DNA of 64,000 nt, from assembly GCA_946803715.1 (NCBI GenBank), contig CAMPET010000036.1, forward strand, positions 311,701 through 375,700, in the 5' to 3' direction. The stretch is from Beroe ovata. Lineage: Eukaryota; Ctenophora; Nuda; Beroida; Beroidae. How positions within the stretch are numbered: the stretch's first letter is position 1; every line of letters begins with the position of its first letter. A program made the translations under genes and the position numbers. This document shows positions 23,132-33,057 of the stretch, in pieces. The notes beneath the pieces are model-generated. The model did no database searches. It had not been told where the DNA came from and saw nothing but the letters and a program-made list of their open reading frames with translations.

Positions 23132-24897
23132 TTCGAGGCACACGGGCCACACGGAGTATCAAAACATATCATACGGACTCCTCCTTAATAGTAATGAGTG
23201 TAGAATGTAGATGTAGAGCATCCTTAGTGTCAGTGTCACAAGACAAGGTTCGGAATCACAAGATGTTTTGGTGATTGAGTGTTTTGTTGTGACTCATTGA
23301 TCTTGATATTGAGCGATGTTGTTTGTCTGTGAGATACAGTTGTAACCCACATTCAGTATGAGTACGGTAACAGACTGGGAGTGTACGGGGAACTACATTC
23401 CGAGAAACGAGAACAAGTGACAAATTATTCCATGAGGTGTTGATACTTCTACTATAGGAATGACTTTAGTAGGGGGTATAATATTCGGTAACACACGGCG
23501 CTAGCCAATGAAACATGTGATGTAGACGATGAATCACATGGATGCGGAACTGCGCGGCAAGGGTCTCACATGATCATGATTCACGCGTGATACAGAATAC
23601 TAATGGCTCATGGTTCACGACATTCTTGTAAGGTTTTCCCCACCGTCGGCGCCGCGCAGTCGAGATTCCGGCCAAATAGATAAAATCCCGCCAGCGAAGG
23701 TAGGGAATAATCCTACAAACGACGTTCTAATTCTGTTTCGGGGTGTCCAGGAAGAGAAAACAGGCAGCTGCTAGAACACTACATTATCACTATTATGCGA
23801 GTAATGCGAAGCTATTGGACTCGGAGGCATATTACAAAACATCGAATATGGTCAAATAACAGCTGTGTCTCGAAATAACGTGTTTTTATTTCGAAGCCCG
23901 TGCACCAGTCCCCCTGGTGCGTTCCAATACTATAGATTAGCAGGAATTATGCTGAGATAATTTCGAAACTTAAATTGCGGTCTGCCGCATTTCAAGCATC
24001 GAGGGCTGCGGTACGTATTGTCGTACTGTGGGTGCTGCAGTTGGAAATGGTATTAGTAAGATATTCAGCCCCCTTGTTGTATGTGTGTGTATGCCTGTGT
24101 CTGTGCATAAGTAAGTACTTAGAATGTGTGTGTCACTGTGTGTGTGTGTCACTGTGTGAACGAATATAGAAAAAAAAATTCAGGCAGTTAGTCACCAAAT
24201 CATTGTTTCCAGCATCCTATCTGTTGTGATGGCAGCGAAAATTGGAGCAATTATTTCTAGGGTGATACTTTAGTGCTGATTGAAGTTAAGGGGATCGGCA
24301 CTCGGCAGGGGGTCATTGAAATACGACCATTCATACGACCATTTTTTGTCTCTTTCTATAAAATTATTTTCTCATATGGTATCTTTTCAGGATTCGGTCA
24401 GTACGTAGCCGAATGACAACGTGATGGAATGACAAGACGTGATGTCACATGATCGCTGATGACGTAGGGAGGAGAGTGGTGACGCAGGACCGCAATTCAA
24501 TAAGACTTTTCAGAAATTGTGATGAATATTTCAAAAGGTAAACACTCGTTTATGATAATTTCGAGGGGAAAATTGAGATTCGGCTTTCGTAAAACTCCTG
24601 AAACGTGACATGAAGGACATTGGAACTCAATAGTACAACAGACGTTCTTCATATCACCCAGTTCCAAATTCCAATGATAAATCTGATGTTTTAAGTTCGT
24701 TTGAAACGAATGGCATAAGGAAACACTGTAAAGTGATCTGTAAAAGCTTGATGCAATTGCACTATTGAAATGTTTTTCATTATAAAAAATGTGTACTACG
24801 AATATACTCACACTCACAAATCATTGTTTGACTCTCATTATAATACAGGTCTATAACTACTGACACAGTCACATTTACTAAAATCCTCGAATCCGAT
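23132..24897. other. Intergenic region with one MITE, no gene seen
   Basis: Apart from the inverted-repeat element at 23626-23718 and a TG-rich patch at 24080-24155, I see no coding exon or RNA gene. It separates the convergent acyltransferase (+) and IQUB (-) genes, so both 3' ends should lie here. Confidence 0.65.
23626..23718. mobile_element. Short hAT-like MITE, about 93 bp
   Basis: The ends TTGTAAGGTTTTCCCC and GGTAGGGAATAATCCTACAA are imperfect inverted repeats. Near-identical octamers CGACATTC and CGACGTTC flank the element, allowing one extra A on the right. The inner part (CCGTCGGCGCCGCGCA, then ATAAAATCCCGCCAGC) matches 42163-42269. Confidence 0.75.
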
Positions 24898-26982
24898 TCA
24901 CTTCGCCTCGGTAAGGGGTGGTAGGTTGATTTTCTCTCCTGTCTTCTTCCCTCCGATCATCACCTTCTCTGCATTGGATGGCAGTGGCATGTTGATAGAC
25001 TTTAGGTTCTTGGACATGTAGTCCGATAGTTTGGGCATACTGGAAAAGTACTGTTTCCCCAGGATATGCCTGTACTTGATTTTCTGTGTAAACACTGGCC
25101 CGTAAGCCTCCTCTGGCTTGGTCAGCTTGGCGTGTGCACGTGCTTCCTCGTTAGTGAGTAGTACACAGTTCCATGGTGACCACTCGTGCTTCTTGTTCCA
25201 TCTAACCAGTGTCAGGTCATACGTGTCCTCCCATTGAGATAACACAGACTGGGCACCCCAGATGTTCTCAGCGAGGTACCGCAGGTCTGCCTCAGTGAGA
25301 AGGAATATAATTCGGGAATTGTCACTGAACGCTTCCTCAGTTGCCCTGATGGACTGCAACAGTGATCTATACCTCGAGAAGTCCTCCCTGAGCCGACCGT
25401 CACTGTCGAGTGACTTACACTTCCTACACCTGCCGATGCTCCTCGCGTTGGAGGTCAATTCAAAGTCTGTGGATGGCAGGTAGTTGCCACAGCCACGACA
25501 GTAGTATATGTCTTTGCGCAAGCTGCCCGGGTCCTCTGGTACCTTGAGTAAGTTGGCAGCCTCGGGGTTGAATAGCGGTGTCTTGATATACTGTAGGAAC
25601 AGTGATGATATACGCTGTCTCAGTCCCTCCAAGTTACTCTCCTTCGTTCCCCGCATGAGTAGGTCAGCTTCTCTATCTATCAACTCTACTATATCTTTAG
25701 TGAGCTTGCAATCGTGCTCTTTGACCGTCAACTTGAGCTGTAGTAAGATATCGAGACGTTCCTCCCTTGTCAAGTACCGCTTATCCAAACTCTCATATGT
25801 CATCTTCAAATCTTTAGCTCTCATCGTGTAGGGTGTGTCCATTTTAGTCGGCATACCATCGAAACCAATCCATTCTTTGGGAGCAGCACACTTGTTGAGG
25901 AATCCCTTCTTGCCGCGCTTGTTGAGCTCTTGTTTAGCCACTAGCTTGTGCCGCTGGATGGACGCTATCAGCTGAGTTTCCTCATCCATGAGTCCAGCAA
26001 GTGCTGCCTTCCTCTCTGGTCCTGACTTTGTCGCATTTATACTCTCTATCTCTTCCCTTCTCCATAATTCTAAAGCATGGTACACCAGATCGAAATCTTC
26101 TTTGGAAAGTGGCTGCATTCTCCTCTGGTATTCCTCCTTCAGTCGTTTCTCCTTCTCTCGTCTCTTCCTCTCCTCTTCCTTCTTCTCCCACTCAATCCTC
26201 TTCACATGGTCCTGTCGTATGGAATCGACATACTTCTTCGCTTTCCACCTCCTGAAGTACGACTGCAGCACGATCACCTGCTTGAGCATGTATGCGAACT
26301 TCTCGTCTGCGGTCACGTATTGTCCGGGTATGACTATCTTGTCCTCGTTGTCCGATACCCAACATCCAGTCTTTGTCATCTGTGTCGACGTATCGCTCGT
26401 CGTTTGGCTACGGACGTTCTTTGTTTTCACAGTCTGTGTTTCGCGGCAGTTTTTGGGGGTGCCGTTGGAAACGTATCGTTTAGGGGCAGTTTGTACGAAA
26501 CAGTTGTGGTATTCTTTCCCTGACTCTTTGTGCCTCCATCCACCTACGAATGGTTTTTTCATCAGCTCCAACTGTATCTTCACATTGATCAGTTCCGTTG
26601 TGCCATCATCCTTGGTGACCTGCACTTTCAGTGTATCACACCCATCCTCATCCTTTGTTACACTCGGTACATTGTCCATCGCTAAATCACTCTCTAGATG
26701 TAGCATCGCATCTGATTCGACAAGTTTCACTTCGTCCACTTTCTCTGATCCATCCTTGCTGGTTTGTGGTTCTACAGTCACTTGTGGTTCTCCACCTGCT
26801 TGTGGTTCACCACTCTGTGGTTGTTCAGTGACACCAGTACCTGATTCTTCGCTCTCTTGCTTTTCTACAACCGTTATCGGGGCATCAGGGGTTGTTTCTG
26901 GCTCTGTGGCGGTTGTGGTCGTGTCTTCAGCTGTTCCCGTCTCCTCACTTGGTTTTGTGGTCGTCTGTTCTGACTCTGACAT
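24898..26982 (-). CDS. IQUB: IQUB-like protein (IQ motif, radial spoke associated)
   Basis: An intact single-exon frame of 694 aa; human IQUB is about 790 aa. The N-terminus (residues 1-110) is Thr/Glu/Pro-rich. The block FVGGWRHKESGKEYHN, which in IQUB follows the ubiquitin-like domain, is at about residue 145. An IQ-like segment (VIVLQSYFRRWKAKKYV) is near 245, followed by a charged helix (KKEEERKRREKEKRLKEEY). A Cys-rich C-terminal part has CRGCGNYLPSTDF and GRCRKCKSL, a potential metal site. The ubiquitin-like domain itself is weak or very short here: only about 30 residues (LKVQVTKDDGTTELINV) precede the conserved block. In mammals IQUB belongs to radial spoke 1 of motile cilia. A splice acceptor-like tract (TTTTTTTCAG) lies just upstream of the ATG, so an upstream exon, possibly non-coding, is likely. 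Confidence 0.85.
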   Translation of the reverse strand: MSESEQTTTKPSEETGTAEDTTTTATEPETTPDAPITVVEKQESEESGTGVTEQPQSGEPQAGGEPQVTVEPQTSKDGSEKVDEVKLVESDAMLHLESDLAMDNVPSVTKDEDGCDTLKVQVTKDDGTTELINVKIQLELMKKPFVGGWRHKESGKEYHNCFVQTAPKRYVSNGTPKNCRETQTVKTKNVRSQTTSDTSTQMTKTGCWVSDNEDKIVIPGQYVTADEKFAYMLKQVIVLQSYFRRWKAKKYVDSIRQDHVKRIEWEKKEEERKRREKEKRLKEEYQRRMQPLSKEDFDLVYHALELWRREEIESINATKSGPERKAALAGLMDEETQLIASIQRHKLVAKQELNKRGKKGFLNKCAAPKEWIGFDGMPTKMDTPYTMRAKDLKMTYESLDKRYLTREERLDILLQLKLTVKEHDCKLTKDIVELIDREADLLMRGTKESNLEGLRQRISSLFLQYIKTPLFNPEAANLLKVPEDPGSLRKDIYYCRGCGNYLPSTDFELTSNARSIGRCRKCKSLDSDGRLREDFSRYRSLLQSIRATEEAFSDNSRIIFLLTEADLRYLAENIWGAQSVLSQWEDTYDLTLVRWNKKHEWSPWNCVLLTNEEARAHAKLTKPEEAYGPVFTQKIKYRHILGKQYFSSMPKLSDYMSKNLKSINMPLPSNAEKVMIGGKKTGEKINLPPLTEAK

Positions 26983-27597
26983 ATCAATCTGAAAAAAAGC
27001 GAATTATACAGTGTCATCTGCGCAATTTTGTGTATAAATTTGATGCTTGAAACAGTACATAAGTTAAAAACGATTAGGTAAGCCGCGCGCATTTCGGCAA
27101 TAATTCGTCTGGTTTTAGTATGGTTACCCTAACAACGCGCGAAGATAATCATGGATTTATATTGGCGCGCTACGCAAACTAAATTTCTTGTCACAATTTG
27201 GCACATAATGAGCTTTGCGACATATAATGAGCTATGCGATACAAATGTCAAATAACGCTGTTATCGGTCCAACAGTATGGTTACTTACCTCACTTTGTCC
27301 GTCACCTCTTCCTTAATATCGTCACTCTTTAATGCAGTTGTCAACACATATTCATCTCTACATCAGCTAAAGAATGGGGGGTTTACAAAAAGGGACATAA
27401 TGAAAATATCAAATTGTTACGAAAGTAATTCAACGTCATTGTCTGATATCTCCGGAAACTCATCTATTGTTTTCAGTAAACATGACACAACATCAAAATA
27501 AAATCAAGTATAGGGATTTTCTAGGGAAAACCCCTTGTGTGTCATTGATTGGTCAATAAAGCTACAGGTGGGAAATGGGGTATAGGACTGTACGGCG
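26983..27597. other. Upstream region of IQUB, no gene seen
   Basis: This is an AT-rich stretch with a GCGCGC patch near 27086-27170. The acceptor-like tract before the IQUB ATG suggests that a 5' UTR exon and promoter lie here. No coding exon was recognised. Confidence 0.5.
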
Positions 27598-28668
27598 CAG
27601 GACGCTACGGCGGACTTTTCAATCTAGGGTTGACACTACGGCGGAATTTAGGGCACAAGTTTATACCTCTATTCACAAGCACACACAACCTCATTAGAGA
27701 TCGATGGTACCGCTTAGATAGATAGGTAGATGATCGATTCATTGAAGGGGATTATTATATATCAGTAATGAAAAGCAAGACGTACAATGAGTTCGTCATC
27801 TTATCACTGTACCGTGTACCCTGTCAGTCATGTATAGAGCATCTCATAAAATGATAAATCGTTGGACAACGATCCAGAGATGCAGCTATAGACGGCGCAA
27901 TGGGAGCTTTATCGGGTCATGTGACCCGGTTGAGTCGAGGGTCAAGTCAAACATCTAGAGCGGTATAAGGTCACGTGACTCAAATAAGTCACTTGACACA
28001 GAAGTAATGTAAAGGGCAGTTCACATGACCCTCTACCGCCGCTATGAGTTATTGAGTATTCCGGTCATCATAAACGGAATACCTAAGTTAATACCCAAAA
28101 TTCTGTTGGCTATTAGCGACGTTGGTACCGCTTATCGGATGACCTCCTCAACAAACTTATCAGAGTTTTTGACCTTGTGAAGGCATGTATGTTGGCCTCC
28201 CCAATTAAGGCTCCTTAAGATAATGCCCCGTCGGAACGCGAGCTGTACGTGAACTCGGTACGGCATTGGACTATAAATGGGGATTACTCAGCTTTTGACT
28301 CATACCTCAAGTAGCCACACAGTCACGACCAATAGCTTGCTTGACTGTGAGCTCCGGGAGTTGTTTTCCAGCATTGCTGACATGGCGGAGAATACCCACA
28401 CCACTCCCTACCTCATCCAAAGCTCTGCTACACCAACAAAAACACACGAGCACAAGGATCGACCGGGATCCCGGCAAAATCCCGGTCCCGGTCAAAATTG
28501 GCCTATTTGCCGGGATCCCGGTCCCGGTAANTCGATCTCTAATGAGGTTATGTGCGCTTTTGAAGAGAGGTATAAGCTTGTGCCCTAAACTCTGCCGTCG
28601 CGTCCACCCTTAATTGAAACTCCGCCGTAGCATCCACCCTTGATTGAAAAGTCCGCTGTAGTGTCCTG
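27598..28668. mobile_element. Non-autonomous DNA transposon with long inverted repeats
   Basis: The left arm (about 27598-27705) and right arm (about 28533-28668) are imperfect inverted copies of over 100 bp. Shared blocks include CTACGGCGGACTTTTCAATC, TTAGGGCACAAGTTTATACC and CCTCATTAGAGATCGAT. The interior is about 0.8 kb, with tandem CCGGGATCCCGG-type units (28459-28530) and a single N at 28531. A 103-codon frame at 28277 runs through the repeats and resembles no transposase I know. I could not define a target duplication. Confidence 0.75.
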
Positions 28669-31096
28669 GTGAATCGATCCCAATAGCCCATTTACTCAAG
28701 TTCCAATTTCTTGTAGATAGGTATTATACGGGATCCTTCAGATATTAAGCAATCAAGATTTCGGTATTCCTTCTAAAATCATCCCTAATCAAAGCTCAAC
28801 GCCCCTCTCTGACGGAAAGGTCTGAAACAGACAAATAGATATGATATAGACTATAGAGCCTTCTCAGGTGGATTACAAGCTCGATGGTGGGCAAAATGAC
28901 TTCAGACTTGGTCTGCATACAGTTAGTGCTCAGATTATAACTCCAATTATAATTACCATTTCGACCAAGAACTCAAAGGCAAGTGACAAGTCTGTAGGCT
29001 GTTCGCATACTTGCTTACACTCACCCTATAGGCAGCTTTGATTGTTGTTCACAATTTTGTGTCCAGACTAGCCTCCCAACCATTTAGAGTATGAGCTCAG
29101 TATAATATGCTCCTTTAAAGAGAGTATAAATATAAATATAAATAAATAAGAGAATAATGATGCCAGCATCATAACAAATCGCCCCTCAAAATATCATAAA
29201 ACCTAACAAATTAAAAGTAATAATTTAGTTAAAGATGTCAGTTAATCCTTCGTCACAAATATGAATAAATTTGAATTACAAAAATGAAAGTTTAATTTAA
29301 TAGAGCACGATAACACTACAACTACAACACATCAATTGATATTAATAAACTTCTTCTGCGCTACAAAAGGATTGTCTATAAGGTAACTGTTATGTTCAAT
29401 CTTCTTTTCTAAATAGCTGCCACCTTCTATACGACTTAAAACTTCATTTGAGTGCAGTTAGTGAAATGCTGCATAATTGGTCCTCATCCTTTGGATCTCT
29501 CTGAATTGTACAGCTTTTGTCTTGGTACTTCAAATACAAGGAAATTTTCCTTGCTGTTTGTATAGTCTCAAGATGGGAGTGCCGAGAATTGCTATGCCCG
29601 CTTACCAGTTAAACCTTATCTGGTCCCCTGCTACACAGCTTGTAAACAGGGTTTGATTAGGGTGTGGCTGTGTGTGACATTAATCTTGCAGTGAAGGATA
29701 TAAATAGAATTACTTTGCTTCTGACACCACTTGAGAATGGAAAGCATTTAGACTTCACAAAGGAAGATCAGAGACAGGAATACACGATCACAATAAACAC
29801 TTCAACAGATACGACTATCACTGCACTAACATTGTATTGTAGCCTTTAAAATAGGATAGGATAGCCCTATCAGAATAACCGAGGCCATGGGTCCTGCTTG
29901 TGGTTTTAACTAAAATACTCAACACAATTCAATTTGTCAAAAAAGCTTGCTAACCAATATTTAGAACTTGGTGCAGTCGAAACCTTGAATCTTTTGAGAT
30001 CTCTGGATTTTATGCTGGCAAGTGAATCAGATTGAAACTGGAGGCATTAATGATTAAGAAACTCTTTGTCGATCGATGATAGACCCTGTCGAGAATTTCG
30101 TTTCGCGCGCGCGCGGCGCAAACTTATTCGCGGCTTGCATCAGCGGTCTGGCATCGCCCGACAAGAAACTCTAATAAATAAATAATAAAATGCAAGTCAA
30201 GATAATAAATGCTGCAAGTTTAAATAAATAAACATTTAAATGAATAAACATAACATTGGGACATAAAAACATTGGGATCAAAGGAGTTCCATAGTAAGTT
30301 TTGTGCTCGTCTTGACCATCCAGATCAGTGATCACTGACAAGTAAGCTAACTCAGTGATTTGAAAGGTCGCTAAAAGAACTTCTGTGTGCTGATTATAAA
30401 CAACAATATCCAATATCGATCAGCATGACTCGAACACATTTCTGATAATTAACGAGCCGTGCGCTTGCCGGATATTATATTTGCCCACAGTGATCACTGA
30501 TATGTCATTTTTATTGCGCGCGCCGCGCACCGCGCGCAAGAAGCATGCAAACAGTGGACGTACGTGTTTCCGCGTTTAATTGCGTAACCCAAATACTCTG
30601 CGCGCGCTGCGCGTCTCTTTTCTACGACTTTTCAGTTCACTGAGTAGAACAGGGGCGCGCAACGTGTGCACAGACGTGCGTGACCCAAATTGCAAATATT
30701 CCGCGTGCACGCTGCGCGTCTCTTTTCTATTGTAAAATCACTCCATACTCTTGCTGGCTCGATTTTATCCCGGGCAGAATTGTAAAATTTCTCCATCATC
30801 CATACTCTTTTCAAGACTCTTCAGATTACATAGTAAAGTATAAAGGGGCGTGTGATGTGTGCACAATTATAGATACACTGATATGATTCTTGATATACTG
30901 ATTTAATCATATCACAGCTTTATGGAGAAGGTTTCGAATGTTCCTGACTGCTCAGGACCGTCTGCAATTTAGTTTTGGTGGTCACTGATCATTTGAGGTT
31001 CACCACTTGCTTCTCAAATTTTAGTTCATAGTACAGAGTGTTCATATTGATATGTTTGCATAAACCATTTGATTAAGCTTTGCATTATCATCAGAA
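28669..31096. other. Intergenic region with dispersed repeats
   Basis: It contains an AT-rich block (29100-29360) and two GC-rich repeats that recur elsewhere. The first, 30069-30165 (GTCGATCGATGATAGACCCT, a CGCG run, then AGCGGTCTGGCATCGCC), recurs near 41140-41280 and 41393-41490. The second, 30610-30680 (CTACGACTTTTCAGTTCACT), recurs at 40886-40940. No exon is supported. The CCDC103 promoter should lie near the right end. Confidence 0.65.
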
Positions 31097-31786
31097 ATGT
31101 GGAAAGGCAAAGACAGCTATGGTATTATGAATAAGGATGGTGAAATAAACTTCTCAAAACTAGAACAGCAAATCGATTCTTCTGTTAAATCTGACAAGCT
31201 TTATTGGACAAGGAATGAAGCAAAGATCAGAGCTGTCAGTAATAAAGTTGCATCATATGAAGAGTTTGTTGATATAGTTAAGGCTAGTCATTTAAAGCCT
31301 CTTGAGAAAGGTGACAGAATAAGTGATATCAAGGTTTTCAAGCAACCATGGAACATTAGTGTCAGTATTGCCAAGGATGAGCCAATTCTTAGTGATGGAC
31401 AAAGCACTTCATTGGCAACTTGTTCAGTTACTAACATGCACCAATTCAATCGTGAATGGAGGCGACTTTCTAATGATCCAAATGAACGCTACAAATTTTT
31501 GGTGCAAATGGAGTGTGATCTGATATTGAAAATATTCCATACTGAAATAGGACTTGGGCTTTTAGGAGAGATGATCACAGTAATGCATCAAGGATATAAT
31601 TTAGAACATGCTGTAAATATTGCTAATATTCTATACACTCTATCTCAGTGTGGAAGGTTTGATCTTTCACTTGGATTCTTATCAAAAGGTGAAAAAGAAA
31701 GTATTCATGATCTTATCCAGAAGCTATCACAGGACTTCAATGCTGAAAACACAGAACAGCTTAAATCCCTGTATTTCAATTCATGA
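31097..31786 (+). CDS. CCDC103: CCDC103-like dynein arm assembly/attachment factor
   Basis: An intact single-exon frame of 229 aa; human CCDC103 is 242 aa. The N-terminus INFSKLEQQIDSSVKSDKLY is followed by the family signature RAVSNKVASYEEFVDIVKAS and HLKPLEKGD. The C-terminal half (FNREWRRLSNDPNERYKFL through LSLGFLSKGEK) matches the RPAP3-C-like helical domain of the family. In vertebrates the protein binds axonemal microtubules and is needed to fix outer dynein arms in motile cilia. The ATG at 31097 is preceded by TCATCAGAA, a possible 3' splice site, so a non-coding first exon is likely. It is the first of five closely spaced + strand genes. Confidence 0.93.
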   Translation: MWKGKDSYGIMNKDGEINFSKLEQQIDSSVKSDKLYWTRNEAKIRAVSNKVASYEEFVDIVKASHLKPLEKGDRISDIKVFKQPWNISVSIAKDEPILSDGQSTSLATCSVTNMHQFNREWRRLSNDPNERYKFLVQMECDLILKIFHTEIGLGLLGEMITVMHQGYNLEHAVNIANILYTLSQCGRFDLSLGFLSKGEKESIHDLIQKLSQDFNAENTEQLKSLYFNS

Positions 31787-32124
31787 TAATTGCTATTTAT
31801 GTTATATCAGGTAACCATATGAGGTTGCCTCTTTTAATCGTTTGGTGACTTTTCTGACACTTAATTTTCTATTTCATCGTCTTCTTTCATCATGAATAAA
31901 AGGATAAGTCTAATCCATGTTGCATGTATCTGAACCTTTCAGCAAATTTTCGATTCATCTTAACTGCTTTTGATACACCAGAAACTTTCTTTGGTTGAAA
32001 GCTACACTAAGAGAATTGTTGCCTTAATATATTATTTGAAAATTCAGTGATAATTGGAAAATTCACTACTTCATGTCATGAAATTATGCTGAAGCTTCAT
32101 GCTATAATTATGGTCAGGTAGGAG

Positions 32125-32624
32125 ATGTCATCAGCCTATCATCATGAGGCTTTGAGGAAGGCTCGAGTTTTAGAGAAAAATGTAGCAAGGAAGGAGCAGC
32201 AAGGGCTGTTTGTTGAGGAGAGCAAAGTAGCGCAGGTTAAAAGTGTCAAAGATATTGATTATCTAAAGGAACTTGAAGTTGAAAACAGGGAAAAATGCAA
32301 GAAAAGGTAGCTTATCCTTAAAGAACCTACTCTGAATCCAATAAATATTTCCTGCATTATAAACTCATCTGAGCTACCTATCTGTTAACCAAATATGATA
32401 ATGACAACCCATTTTTTTCAGGTTTTCTTCTGTTAATTATGCACAACAATGGTGAAATATCATATACATTATACAATGTTGTTCATAAGTGAGAGCTTGT
32501 TATTCTCTAGAGAACTGCTATCAAAACCAAGAGAGATTTAAGACCAAACTGGGATTGGCAAAACACTATGAGGATGTATCAGCAGGGATTTATCAGTAGA
32601 GTTTTTCAAACTACTTTTGATTAG
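32125..32624 (+). CDS. Small 97-aa charged protein, two exons, unknown
   Basis: Exon 1 is 32125-32306 (donor AG|gtagct) and exon 2 is 32513-32624. The join is in frame and gives 97 codons plus stop. The protein is helical and strongly charged: residues 8-60 (HEALRKARVLEKNVARKEQQ through LKELEVENREKCKKR) look like a short coiled coil. A conserved-looking tail follows, with RPNWDWQNTMRMYQQGFISR. I do not recognise the family. Size and composition recall small axonemal microtubule-associated proteins, and it lies 340 bp downstream of CCDC103 and 430 bp upstream of MDH1B, both cilium-linked. That is inference from context only. The exon 2 acceptor uses the second of two adjacent AGs, and using the first would bring an early stop. 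Confidence 0.55.
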
Positions 32625-33057
32625 TGTACTGTAGAATGTCACCTAGGAATGAGGATGCATTGTTCTTTTGTTGATTTTATGTGAGTGAACTAAATTAGTA
32701 AGAAATCAGTTATTTTACTTAGAAAATTATTTTCAATGTGTTTGAATGTTTGTATATATGGGCGATGTCAATTACTAGAATTTGTTTTTGAAATTTCAAT
32801 GCGATTTTGTAGGAGTATAGCACTCGAATAATAAATGAATAAATGAAATAAATAAACATTTCTTAAATAAACATTGTCAAAAAGGTTCCACTTGGGCCGG
32901 GTTAACCTATTTCAACCATTTAAGGGTGACTATGTCACGAAATTGGCATTATTATTTCTGCTTGTGATTGTGGTCATGAAGTGGAAACCTATTTCGATGT
33001 GGATTGTTTCAGATCTTATTCTTATCGATTCGACTGACGTTCAGCTCATGCCAAATA

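Noticed and set aside
28277-28588. 103-codon frame inside the inverted-repeat element as a transposase
   Set aside because: The second half is Pro/Gly-rich translation of palindromic CCGGGATCCCGG units across an N, and the first half has no transposase motif.
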